DNA of 64,000 nucleotides from Streptomyces avermitilis MA-4680 = NBRC 14893 (GTDB taxonomy: Bacteria > Actinomycetota > Actinomycetes > Streptomycetales > Streptomycetaceae). Numbering within the stretch: position 1 is the first letter of the stretch; the number at the start of each line of letters is the position of its first letter. Shown one piece after another: positions 56,840 through 64,000 of this stretch. The translations under genes and the position numbers were made by a program. The stretch spans positions 930,001 through 994,000 of the forward strand of contig NC_003155.5 in the NCBI RefSeq assembly GCF_000009765.2. Direction: 5' to 3'. The notes under the pieces were generated by a model that had not been told where the DNA came from, searched no databases, and worked only from the letters and a program-made list of their open reading frames with translations.

Positions 56840-58160
56840 GCAGGGCTTCGATCACTCGGTCCTGTTCGGAGAGGGACAGATTGTTGTGCAGTGGCAGGTG
56901 GAGAACCCTCGCGTGGACCTGCTCCGTCAAGGGCAGGGCGACGTGTGCGAAATGCTTGCGGTGCAACGGTGTCTGCTGACGGTGGGTGAGTACGGGGTAG
57001 TAGATGTCCGTCTCCACTGCGTCAGCCGTCCGCATACGTGCTTGGATTGCGTCCCTCGCCTCCCGTCCGGCGGCTACCTGCACGCCAAACAGATGCCACG
57101 CGTGGTCGGGTGTGAAGGCGGGCAGGACAGCCGTGCCATCTGCCGCGAGCTCCTCCAAGGCGTCGAGATAGCGCTTGGCCAGGAAGGCCCTGCGGTAGCT
57201 GTTCAGGGTCAGGCGTGGAAGAAGCCCGAGGGCGACTGCGGCGGTCGAGTTGTCGATCTTGGCGTTCAGACCGAAGGCATCCTCCTTGACATTCTTCCGC
57301 TCCGGGTCGAAGCCGTGGTAGGCGAACCTCCGTGCCGATACGCCGACTTCAGCGTCACGGGTCACCACGGCGCCGGCCTTGCCGGTCAGTCCGAAGTTTT
57401 TGTACGGATTGAAGCTGAGCGCAGCTGCGTCCGAGTGTTGTCCGACTCCGGTGACGCCGATGGCCTGGCACGCGTCCTCCACAAGACCCAGGCCGTGGCG
57501 ACGGGCGATCTCCGCAAGGCCCGGGACGTCGGCGAAGCGGCCGTAGAGATGGACGGGGAGGATGGCCCTGGTTCTGGGAGTGATGGCGGTCTCGACGAGA
57601 GCCGGGTCCAGAGTGTGGCGCACGGGGTCGATGTCGACGAGGACCGGGGTGGCGCCACAGGCCCATACGGCGTTCTCGGTGGCCGCGAAGCTGTTCGCGG
57701 GCATGATGACCTCGTCGCCGTGGCTGACGCCGACCGCTCGCAGGGCGATGATCAGGGCATCCGTGCCGCTGCTGGTCGCCACCGCATGCGGCACTGCGAG
57801 GAACTCCGCCAGGGCGTCCTCGAACTCGCCTATCGCGGATCCGCTCGTCAGTTCGCCGTCGGCCACCACGCGGGCGAAATGTTCGACGGCGATGCGTTGT
57901 TCGTCCCGCGTCCACAGCCGCGACTTGGGCAGAAAGGGCACCGGATCGCCGGCCGCACGACGGGGATCCACGGCGAAGACGGAGTCGGGGCCGGACGGAT
58001 CGAGCCGCCCGACGTCCTCGGCCAGGGAATCGGACAGGGCTCGGTTGGCGAGGCTCCGGGAGCACCGGTACACCGGGACCTCGTGCCGCCGCACTTCCCC
58101 GACCAACCGGTGGATGCTTGTGCTGTCGCCGGTGAAGGAGTCGTTCAGGAAGGTGGTCAT
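56811..58160 (-). CDS. ntdA: PLP-dependent sugar aminotransferase, NtdA-like
   Basis: A 449-residue DegT/DnrJ/EryC1 aminotransferase. The PLP Lys is about residue 254 in SFNPYKNFGLTGKAGAVVT. SSGTDALIIALRAVG binds the cofactor phosphate. Like B. subtilis NtdA it has a 75-residue N-terminal extension before VPFLPKSRLWTRDEQ, which ordinary family members lack. EVIMPANSFAATENAV, HAWHLFGVQV and DIYYPVLTHRQQTPL also follow NtdA closely. It would aminate 3-oxo-glucose 6-phosphate to kanosamine 6-phosphate. The start ATG is nine bases past the GT2 stop, with GAGGTG at the end of that gene as ribosome-binding site. Confidence 0.87.
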   Translation of the reverse strand: MTTFLNDSFTGDSTSIHRLVGEVRRHEVPVYRCSRSLANRALSDSLAEDVGRLDPSGPDSVFAVDPRRAAGDPVPFLPKSRLWTRDEQRIAVEHFARVVADGELTSGSAIGEFEDALAEFLAVPHAVATSSGTDALIIALRAVGVSHGDEVIMPANSFAATENAVWACGATPVLVDIDPVRHTLDPALVETAITPRTRAILPVHLYGRFADVPGLAEIARRHGLGLVEDACQAIGVTGVGQHSDAAALSFNPYKNFGLTGKAGAVVTRDAEVGVSARRFAYHGFDPERKNVKEDAFGLNAKIDNSTAAVALGLLPRLTLNSYRRAFLAKRYLDALEELAADGTAVLPAFTPDHAWHLFGVQVAAGREARDAIQARMRTADAVETDIYYPVLTHRQQTPLHRKHFAHVALPLTEQVHARVLHLPLHNNLSLSEQDRVIEALHAAFRATAH

Positions 58161-58168
58161 CGGCGTCT

Positions 58169-59326
58169 TCACACCTCGGCCGCATACTTGAGGAGCGCAG
58201 CGCAGCCGAAGGACTTCGCTGCCTGCTGGAGCAGCTCCGGGCTGGGCTCCTTGAAGTAGAGCAGTTCCCGTCCTGTCCGCATCGCCTGTACGGCCGTCGG
58301 CAGTTCCCGGTCGTCCGTGATGTCGACGACGATCAGGTCGTGCGCCGCCCCGACCCTGGCGATCTCTCGTTCGGCGCTGTCCAGATTGTCCGCGTCGACG
58401 ACCAAGACCTCGTACGAGTGCCCGATCGGCAGTCTCTCGGCGACCGCTCGGCACGCGAACTCGAAGCGGAGATAGGCGTCGAACCAGCTGGGACGGCTCG
58501 TGCGACCAGGATCGAAGTAGGAGTCGAGCACCCATTGCAGCCTGACTTCGAGTTCCGGGTGCTTCGAAGTGAAGTACTCGAAGTTTTCCCGCCAGTCCGC
58601 GTAGCGCTCCTGGTCCGATTCGGGATGAAACTGGTGATATACGCGGGAATACAGGTTGTGAACGAAGGCCAGGCCGCGTCGGTGCAGACGATAGCCGAGT
58701 TCAACGTCTTCGAAGCTCCACTTTTGTATGTTCTCGTCGAACCCGCCGACGGCCAGCAGGTGTTCCTTGCGTACGGAGACGTTGCAGCCGTAGAAGAAGT
58801 GCCAGCCGGTGGCAAGGTTGCCCATGTTCTGCGACAGGGTGGCGGTGACCTGGGCACGCTCGTCCTGATCGGCGACCGGGGGAAAAGCCTCAGGAGTGAA
58901 AGAGCGTTCGAGGAGGGCGAGATCGACGGCTCCGGGCGCCTGGTAGTCCCGGAAGCCGATGGCCACGATCGCGGGGCGACCACGGTGACACCGGATGTGC
59001 TCTTGAACGAAGAGCGGGTCGATGATCTGGTCGCCGTCGACGAAGACAATCAATTCGCCGTCCGCCGCACGGATTCCAGCGTTCCGCGCTGCGGAGCGGC
59101 AGGACTTTTCGGTACGCGGCACATAAACGCGCCGGATCCGGTAGGTGAGCGGCAGCGAGTCGACGACCTCGCCGGTGCCGTCCGTCGAACCGTCGTCGAC
59201 CAGGACGACCTCGAACTCGTCGGCCTCATCGAGTCGCTGATGATTCAGGGACACCAGACAGGGAGCGACAAGGTCCTTCGAGTTGTAAGTGGGGATGACG
59301 AGGCTGACTTTCACACGATTCTCCAT
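58169..59326 (-). CDS. GT2-family glycosyltransferase
   Basis: A 385-residue glycosyltransferase with a GT-A fold: VSLVIPTYNSKDLVAPCLVS, LVDDGSTDGTGEVVDS, and the metal-binding FVDGDQ (Asp 97-99). The galactosyltransferase-type C-terminal block is FFYGCNVSVRKEHLLAVGGF then WSFEDVELGYRLHRRG, containing the catalytic Glu-Asp. It has no membrane helix, so it acts in the cytosol on a nucleotide sugar. It lies directly before the ntdA-like gene. Whether the donor is activated kanosamine is unknown; no nucleotidyltransferase is visible. Confidence 0.88.
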   Translation of the reverse strand: MENRVKVSLVIPTYNSKDLVAPCLVSLNHQRLDEADEFEVVLVDDGSTDGTGEVVDSLPLTYRIRRVYVPRTEKSCRSAARNAGIRAADGELIVFVDGDQIIDPLFVQEHIRCHRGRPAIVAIGFRDYQAPGAVDLALLERSFTPEAFPPVADQDERAQVTATLSQNMGNLATGWHFFYGCNVSVRKEHLLAVGGFDENIQKWSFEDVELGYRLHRRGLAFVHNLYSRVYHQFHPESDQERYADWRENFEYFTSKHPELEVRLQWVLDSYFDPGRTSRPSWFDAYLRFEFACRAVAERLPIGHSYEVLVVDADNLDSAEREIARVGAAHDLIVVDITDDRELPTAVQAMRTGRELLYFKEPSPELLQQAAKSFGCAALLKYAAEV

Positions 59327-59356
59327 GGAAATATAGGAGCTGACGGCAGCGGGTTT

Positions 59357-60724
59357 TCAGCTTCCGGCAACGGGAGCGCTCTTCGGCTTCCCCACGATGC
59401 GATGGGCCCTTTGGGGGGCAGAGATGTGTCGCCAACGGATGCTGAGCAGGAGGGCTCGGAGATTCTCGTCGATCGCCATGGCGATCATGACACCGATGAT
59501 GGCGAGGCCGAGCGGCAGCGAGAGGGCGTACGCCAGGGGAATGAAGACTCCCCAAAGGACGAGGATTCCGACGGCGGCCGGATAGGTGACATGGCCGACG
59601 GCGCGCAACGTGCTGGCCGTGGTCATGATCAGAGAGGAACCCGGAAGATAGAGCAAGCCGCACCACAGGAGTAGGCGTCCGGACTCCGCCACCTCCGGGG
59701 AATCGGTGAACTGATCCATGATCCACCCGCCCGACAGGCCGGCCAGAAGCGCCAGGGTGAGGGCCACACCCACCCCCACCAGCCGTGTCGTTCTGGTGAT
59801 GCGTCTGATCCGGTCCAGTTCGCCGGCACCGGCAAGATGGCCGACCGCGATCTGCAGTCCCTGCGAAAGCGCCGAGCCGAACATACCGATCATGTTGGTG
59901 ATACTCAGCGTGTACATGCGTGCGGCAAGCTCATCGGGGCCCACGGCGGCGATGATGCGCGTGGTGGTGATTTGGGCGGCTTGCCAGAACGCCGGCTCCA
60001 GCATGGTGGGCAGGGCGAACGCCATGAGCAACGCGCCGTGCTCCCGCAGCCGCTCCGCACTCGGCGGACGCCGAAACCGGATCCGAATTCTGAAGAAGAC
60101 CAGCCACGCGCTGAACAGAAGTCCGGCCGCGGTGGCAAGGGCTGTGGACAACGCGATTCCGCGCACGCCCCAGCGGGGCCCTGCCGGAAGCAGGACCAGG
60201 AGGTAGATCAGCACGATGTTGACGATGTTCGTGAGCACTGCGGCGAACATGCCCGCTCGGGTGAATCCGTTCGCCGCCATGACACCACCGAACATGGCCA
60301 CCAGGGAGTGCAGGGCACAGCTTCCCCCCACGACTTGCAGGAAGGTGGTGCCATAACTCAGTAGCGGCCCTCGCAGGCCCAGCAGCTGCGCCATCTCCCT
60401 GGCCCATATGAGCAGGACGGCGCTCGCGACCACACCCAGCAGAATGTGCAGGAGCAAGGCTACTGAATAGCATTCCTGGACTTTTCGGTGTTTCCCCTGT
60501 CCAAGCATTCTGGCATACACGAGGCTGCCGCCCTGCCCCAGAAAGGAGAACATCATCAACACAAAGGTGGTGACTGTGTTGACGGATCCGACGGAAGCCG
60601 CGGCGGCGTCCGATATACGCCCCAGGGCCCAGGTGTCCACAAGCCCCATGCAGTAAGTAAAGGTCAGCTGTAGGAAAATGGGCCAGCTGAGAGAGAAAAC
60701 TCCTAAATTCACCTTTGGTGGCAC
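59357..60724 (-). CDS. MATE-family efflux transporter
   Basis: A 455-residue protein with twelve predicted transmembrane helices in two six-helix halves: VFSLSWPIFLQLTFTYCMGL, GQGGSLVYARMLGQGKHRKV and, in the second half, IGMFGSALSQGLQIAVGHLA. It exports cationic or amphipathic small molecules with protons or sodium. It is the first intact gene after the P450/flavin reductase unit and 30 bp before the GT2 gene. An exporter of the cluster product, and possibly self-resistance, is the natural role. The GTG used has GGAGAG about 12 bases upstream. Confidence 0.85.
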   Translation of the reverse strand: MPPKVNLGVFSLSWPIFLQLTFTYCMGLVDTWALGRISDAAAASVGSVNTVTTFVLMMFSFLGQGGSLVYARMLGQGKHRKVQECYSVALLLHILLGVVASAVLLIWAREMAQLLGLRGPLLSYGTTFLQVVGGSCALHSLVAMFGGVMAANGFTRAGMFAAVLTNIVNIVLIYLLVLLPAGPRWGVRGIALSTALATAAGLLFSAWLVFFRIRIRFRRPPSAERLREHGALLMAFALPTMLEPAFWQAAQITTTRIIAAVGPDELAARMYTLSITNMIGMFGSALSQGLQIAVGHLAGAGELDRIRRITRTTRLVGVGVALTLALLAGLSGGWIMDQFTDSPEVAESGRLLLWCGLLYLPGSSLIMTTASTLRAVGHVTYPAAVGILVLWGVFIPLAYALSLPLGLAIIGVMIAMAIDENLRALLLSIRWRHISAPQRAHRIVGKPKSAPVAGS

Positions 60725-60762
60725 GATGACGTTTCTCTCCGCTCCCCCAGATCCCCCGCAGT

Positions 60763-60781
60763 GATTCTCACCTTGAGAATC
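60763..60781. promoter_or_regulatory. Inverted repeat upstream of the MATE-ntd unit
   Basis: GATTCTCA and TGAGAATC form a perfect 8-bp inverted repeat with three central bases, 39 bp before the MATE start. Its position suits an operator for the whole exporter-GT-ntd transcript. It does not have the central CG of classic LacI sites, so the binding protein is uncertain. Confidence 0.55.
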
Positions 60782-61173
60782 CAGTGGATTGCGGTTCCAC
60801 CGTCTGCGTCGAGCAACTCGCGCCCGCCCCACTGATCAGTTGGATGCTAGCCACCCGATCCACTCGGCGGGAAGAGCCGACTGCATCGACAAACCGGCAC
60901 CCACCCATTTCTCGTCAAGGCATCGACATCCCCTGTGCGGGAGAAAACCACTTGGAGTGACCCGCAAACAGGGAAAATCCGCCCTGAAGTATTCGATCGC
61001 ATGGATGCCCTGCAGAGCACAGCGTGACGAAAGGGGCTGGAGTGGCTGTTGTGGTGTGGCCGATCTACCTCTGATCTCGGCCAGTGGTCCGCCCTTCAGG
61101 ACTCTGCTGAGGATTCCGCGTGCTCGAAGCGGATCACCCCGGAGCGGGCACCACCGCGAACTCGTTCGCCTGA
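60782..61173. other. Gene-free stretch before the oxidoreductase remnant
   Basis: About 390 bp with no recognisable protein in any frame; local base composition is less GC-rich than in the flanking genes. It probably holds the promoter of the MATE-ntd unit. Confidence 0.5.
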
Positions 61174-61356
61174 CTCAACAGCGCTAACAAGGAGCCGGAG
61201 CCGTACTTCGCGCTCAACCTCGCGGGTATGCGCGCACACTCTGAGTTCGCCGGGGACGGCGCGCCGTGGTTCTTCCCTTCCGGGAACCTGGAGTGGGCAG
61301 TGACGGACCGGCACGAGGACGCCGAAGTCACCGAAGTAGCGGTGAAACCCCAGTAG
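61174..61356 (+). pseudogene. DAO-type FAD oxidoreductase fragment
   Basis: The plus-strand frame reads EPYFALNLAGMRAHSEFAGD then GAPWFFPSGNLEWAVTDRHE, a stretch typical of the middle of D-amino-acid-oxidase-like FAD enzymes. It is valid to about 61328 and then runs antisense to the flavin reductase. There is no start and no FAD-binding N-terminus. A remnant from a deletion or inversion. Confidence 0.55.
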
Positions 61357-61487
61357 CCTCCTGCCTCGTCCTGGGCGGTCACGATCGTCACCGCCGCCGC
61401 GAGCCGTGACATCGCCTCTCTGAACACTCGGGCGTCCGGCACTCCGGAGGCCGGCAGGTGGTCCGCGTGACGCCGAGGCGTGGTCAC
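61325..61487 (-). pseudogene. Flavin reductase N-terminal fragment coupled to the P450
   Basis: A GTG overlapping the P450 stop (GTGA) starts [20 protein letters not shown] and continues VFREAMSRLAAAVTIVTAQD then GYWGFTATSVTS. This is the N-terminus of a RutF/flavin-reductase-type FMN domain. After about 54 codons the homology ends at a join with an oppositely oriented FAD oxidoreductase remnant. The remaining two thirds of the protein is missing. The intact gene may once have supplied electrons in the P450 pathway. Confidence 0.65.
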
Positions 61488-62731
61488 GACGCGTCCTGCG
61501 CCACCGTGGCGTGGACCGGGAGACAGGTGAGACCGAGCATGAAGTTGGAGCGGAGGCGGGCCGGCGGGCCGGCGGGTTCGAACGTGATGCCCCGCCGCAC
61601 GATCTCCTTCAGGAGCAACGCAATTTCCATCTGCGCGGCACCCATCCCGATGCACCGATGCACACCGACCCCGAAGGCGATGTGCCGGTTGGGTGTGCGG
61701 CGTACGTCGAATCGGTCAGGGTTTGGGAACTTCTCCTCGTCGCGGTTGGCGGACGCGTTCCACAGCGTCACCGGATCACCCGCGCGGATCAGTTGACCGT
61801 GCAACTCGACGTCACGTGTGGCGACGCGCTGCACGTAGGCGTTCGTCGACGTCCAGCGGAAGATCTCCTCCACTGCGGTCGGCAGGAGTCCGCCATCGTC
61901 GAGCAGCCGTTGCGCCTGGTCGGGAAAGTCCATGAAGGCCTGGACGGCGGCGGACGCGGTGAAGGGGGTCGTCTCGTTGCCACCCACCGCCACGTTCAGG
62001 CAGTTGTACAGGACCTCGTCCTCGGTGAAGCGACGGCCGTTGATCGAGGCTCCCAGCAGAATGCTCACCAGGTCGTCCGAGGGGGCGCGTCGCCTCGTCT
62101 CCATCAGGTCCATCATCACGTCGAAGATCTCGACTTGGGAGGAGACCAGCACCGCCGGCGGTGTCGAGTCGCTGTGATACCGAGGATCCTGGAATCCGAT
62201 CATGGAGCGGGTCAGTGCGAGGAGGTGCAGGGCGTCCCTCCGCTCCAGGCCGAACATCGCCGCCAAAAGCCCGGCCGGCAGTTCGGGTGCGACGTCGGTG
62301 GCGAAATCACCGCCGCCGTCCTTCAGCACCCTGTCGAGCGCGGCGTTGACATAGTCGCGTACAACGCGACGGGCCCGGTCCATGAGAGCGGGCAGAAAGG
62401 CCCTGTGCACCTGCTGGCGCATCAGCCGGTGCTGCGGGTCGTCCGAGGCGATCAGCATACGGCCGGACGCGGAGTCCGCGTCCCTCCTGTGCGACCCGCC
62501 CATCACCGTCCCCCACCGGGACGAGAACAGGCCCGCGTCGACGTAGGCGTCGTGGACGTCCTGATAACGCGTCAGTGCCCAAAACCCGGACGGCCCCACG
62601 CCACTGGCGGTGTCGCCGCCGGTGGCATTCCAGTGGACGGGGCGATCACGGCGCAGGACTCGCCATGCCTCGTGTGGGTCCCCGTCGGTGAACAGGTCGA
62701 GGTCGGCGAGGTCGATCACCATGGCCGTCAT
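61484..62731 (-). CDS. Cytochrome P450 coupled to an NRPS adenylation-PCP module
   Basis: A 415-residue soluble P450. The I-helix has GGNETTPF (about 250), the K-helix ExxR is EEIFR (about 287), and the haem loop is [19 protein letters not shown] (Cys about 360). All essential parts are present. Its ATG overlaps the NRPS stop (ATGA), so it is translationally coupled to the A-PCP gene. In NovH/NovI-type pairs a P450 beta-hydroxylates the amino acid tethered to the PCP; the same layout suggests that role here. Electron partners would be supplied in trans, since the adjacent flavin reductase is broken. Confidence 0.9.
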   Translation of the reverse strand: MTAMVIDLADLDLFTDGDPHEAWRVLRRDRPVHWNATGGDTASGVGPSGFWALTRYQDVHDAYVDAGLFSSRWGTVMGGSHRRDADSASGRMLIASDDPQHRLMRQQVHRAFLPALMDRARRVVRDYVNAALDRVLKDGGGDFATDVAPELPAGLLAAMFGLERRDALHLLALTRSMIGFQDPRYHSDSTPPAVLVSSQVEIFDVMMDLMETRRRAPSDDLVSILLGASINGRRFTEDEVLYNCLNVAVGGNETTPFTASAAVQAFMDFPDQAQRLLDDGGLLPTAVEEIFRWTSTNAYVQRVATRDVELHGQLIRAGDPVTLWNASANRDEEKFPNPDRFDVRRTPNRHIAFGVGVHRCIGMGAAQMEIALLLKEIVRRGITFEPAGPPARLRSNFMLGLTCLPVHATVAQDAS

Positions 62732-64000
62732 GGTGTGAGCGCCTCCTTCCGCAGCCCGTCGATCAGGCGGGCCTGTTCCTCCAGCACGCTGTGCTCGAAG
62801 AGCGCTTCCGGGGTGACCGGTACGTCCAGTTGCCGCCGCAGCAACAGACGCACCCGAACCGCCAGGAGGGAATGTCCGCCGAGCGTGAAGAAGTCGTCCA
62901 GGACGCCGACCGACTCGACGTTGAGCAGGTCCTCCCAGATCGTGGCGAGAAAACGTTCGGTGTCGGTGCGCGGGGCCACGTACCGGTTGCGCCGGGAGGC
63001 ATGATCCCCGAGCATGTCCGCCAGGCGGTGCCGGTCCCTCTTGCCGTGGGCGTCCGTAGGCATCGCGTCCAAGACGATGATCTCCGCCGGTACGAGATGA
63101 GCCGGCACCGTGGCCCTGAGGTGGCCGCGCAGCTCCCGCAGCAGGAAGTTCTCCCGGCCGACGACCACGAAGGCCACCAGCCGCTTCTCCCCCGGTTCGC
63201 CGTCGCTGAGGACGGCCGCCTCCGACACCGCCTCGTAGCGGCACAGGGCCCGTTCGACCTCCTGTGGTTCCACCCGGTGACCTCGAATCTTCACCTGGCT
63301 GTCCGTACGCCCCAGGTACTCCAGCGCGCCGTCCTCACCGGAGCGCACCCGATCTCCCGTGGCGTACATCCGCGTGCCGTCGCCGGCGAACGGGTCGGCC
63401 ACGAATCTCCGTGCGGTGAGCCCCGGGCGCCCGAGATAGCCACGCCCGACGCCTGGCCCACCCACGTACAGGTCACCCGGCACGCCCGCCGGCACCGGCC
63501 GCAGCCGCTCGTCCAGTACGTGGAGCCGGGCGCGGCCGAAGGAGTGGCCGATCGGCACCTGCTCTCCCAGAAGCGCGATGTCGATCACGGGGAAGCCGCT
63601 GCACGCGACGGTGGCCTCGGTGGGGCCGTACAAATTGAACAGCTCCCCGGTGAAGCCGCCCTCGCGCAGCGCACGGCAGGTCGCGGGGAGCAGGACGTCG
63701 CCGCCGGAACACAGCAACCGCAGTCCAGACAGAGCCTCGCGGTCGTGTCGGGCAAGGTGGTTGAGGGCGATGGCGGGGGCCAACATGGCGGTGATGCGGC
63801 GTCGGCGAAGCTCCTTGCCGAGGTCGGTCTCCATCAGCTCCGGGATGCCCGGCACCACGACGACCTCCGCTCCTCCGGCGAAGGAACGCCACACCTCGAA
63901 GGTGAAGGTGTCGAAGGAGATGCTCGACGACTGCGCTGTGCGGTCCCCCGGGCGCAGGAGCGGCAACGTGTCCGCGAGCGCGAAGTCGACCATCTGTCGA
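62728..64000 (-). CDS. NRPS adenylation and peptidyl-carrier domains (cut by window end)
   Basis: The visible 423 residues form the C-terminal part of an adenylation domain and a PCP. A4-A10 motifs are recognisable: [29 protein letters not shown]-like [43 protein letters not shown] and the A10 Lys in [10 protein letters not shown]. The PCP has [16 protein letters not shown] with its phosphopantetheine Ser. No thioesterase or further domain follows. My reading of the specificity code is D-T-F-A-L-S-L-V-A-K, which matches no common amino acid I know. The 5' end, including any condensation domain, lies beyond the window. Confidence 0.9.
   Translation of the reverse strand, partial: RQMVDFALADTLPLLRPGDRTAQSSSISFDTFTFEVWRSFAGGAEVVVVPGIPELMETDLGKELRRRRITAMLAPAIALNHLARHDREALSGLRLLCSGGDVLLPATCRALREGGFTGELFNLYGPTEATVACSGFPVIDIALLGEQVPIGHSFGRARLHVLDERLRPVPAGVPGDLYVGGPGVGRGYLGRPGLTARRFVADPFAGDGTRMYATGDRVRSGEDGALEYLGRTDSQVKIRGHRVEPQEVERALCRYEAVSEAAVLSDGEPGEKRLVAFVVVGRENFLLRELRGHLRATVPAHLVPAEIIVLDAMPTDAHGKRDRHRLADMLGDHASRRNRYVAPRTDTERFLATIWEDLLNVESVGVLDDFFTLGGHSLLAVRVRLLLRRQLDVPVTPEALFEHSVLEEQARLIDGLRKEALTP

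Larger units (their letters stand above)
53914..64000 (-). other. Natural-product gene cluster: NRPS, P450, MATE, GT2 and ntdABC-like kanosamine genes
   Basis: All intact genes here run on the minus strand: A-PCP, P450, (broken flavin reductase), MATE, GT2, NtdA-, NtdB- and NtdC-like enzymes, LacI regulator. Overlaps or short gaps link GT2 to LacI in one unit and A-PCP to the flavin reductase in another. The ntd trio provides kanosamine from glucose 6-phosphate. The A-PCP/P450 pair provides a modified amino acid. The left boundary is the toxin-antitoxin pair; the right boundary is outside the window. Confidence 0.75.

Noticed and set aside
58161..58535. Longer N-terminus for the NtdA-like aminotransferase
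   Set aside because: The extension is antisense-like and overlaps the GT2 gene in another frame; the ATG at 58160 gives the NtdA length.

Overview
The window looks like streptomycete chromosomal DNA. Base composition is very GC-rich, third codon positions are almost all G or C, GTG starts are common, and many genes overlap their neighbour by GTGA or ATGA. Gene content also fits: PAS/GAF-linked SpoIIE-type phosphatases, a PucR regulator, a DUF6777-like protein, CsbD/PRC-barrel stress proteins and an NRPS cluster. No rRNA, tRNA or CRISPR array was recognised.

Layout. 1-9 kb: a small membrane protein, a frameshifted secreted protein, a low-complexity membrane-anchored protein with Gln-rich and Lys/Ser/Glu repeats, a Ser/Thr kinase and a multidomain SpoIIE-type phosphatase. 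9-19 kb: a chloramphenicol-phosphotransferase-like kinase, an AhpD-like protein, an operon of NCS1 permease, NTF2-like protein and aminoaldehyde dehydrogenase divergent from a PucR regulator, then DoxX, an APC permease and a VOC protein. 19-22.6 kb: a TOPRIM protein followed by a zone of gene remnants (IS5 transposase, maleylpyruvate-isomerase-like protein, MFS transporter, two TetR pieces). 22.6-31 kb: argG, a secreted PL7 alginate lyase, phosphoglucomutase, a small secreted protein and a TPR protein. 31-38.5 kb: a second PAS-SpoIIE phosphatase, a deleted ECF41-type sigma factor coupled to a truncated oxidoreductase, and many small stress-type proteins. 38.5-48 kb: a kinase-fold protein, a secreted alpha/beta hydrolase, an IS200/IS605 element with intact tnpA and tnpB that splits a DUF6461-like gene, an APH-fold protein and a cold-shock protein. 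48-53 kb: an unusual KAS III-like enzyme and a Tat-exported GH78 alpha-L-rhamnosidase with a LacI-type operator. 53-54 kb: a Doc-like toxin-antitoxin pair.

The most interesting region is about 53.9-64 kb, all on the minus strand and cut by the window edge. It reads NRPS adenylation-PCP, coupled P450, truncated flavin reductase, MATE exporter, GT2 glycosyltransferase, then three genes matching Bacillus subtilis ntdA-ntdB-ntdC (kanosamine from glucose 6-phosphate), and a LacI-family regulator coupled to ntdC. The Bacillus operon is likewise controlled by a LacI-family protein, NtdR. The inference is a peptide or amino-acid natural-product cluster that makes its own 3-amino-3-deoxyglucose.

A second theme is decay. 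At least six places show genes with missing ends or middles joined directly to a neighbour without mobile DNA at the join, as expected from many short deletions (or, less likely, assembly errors).
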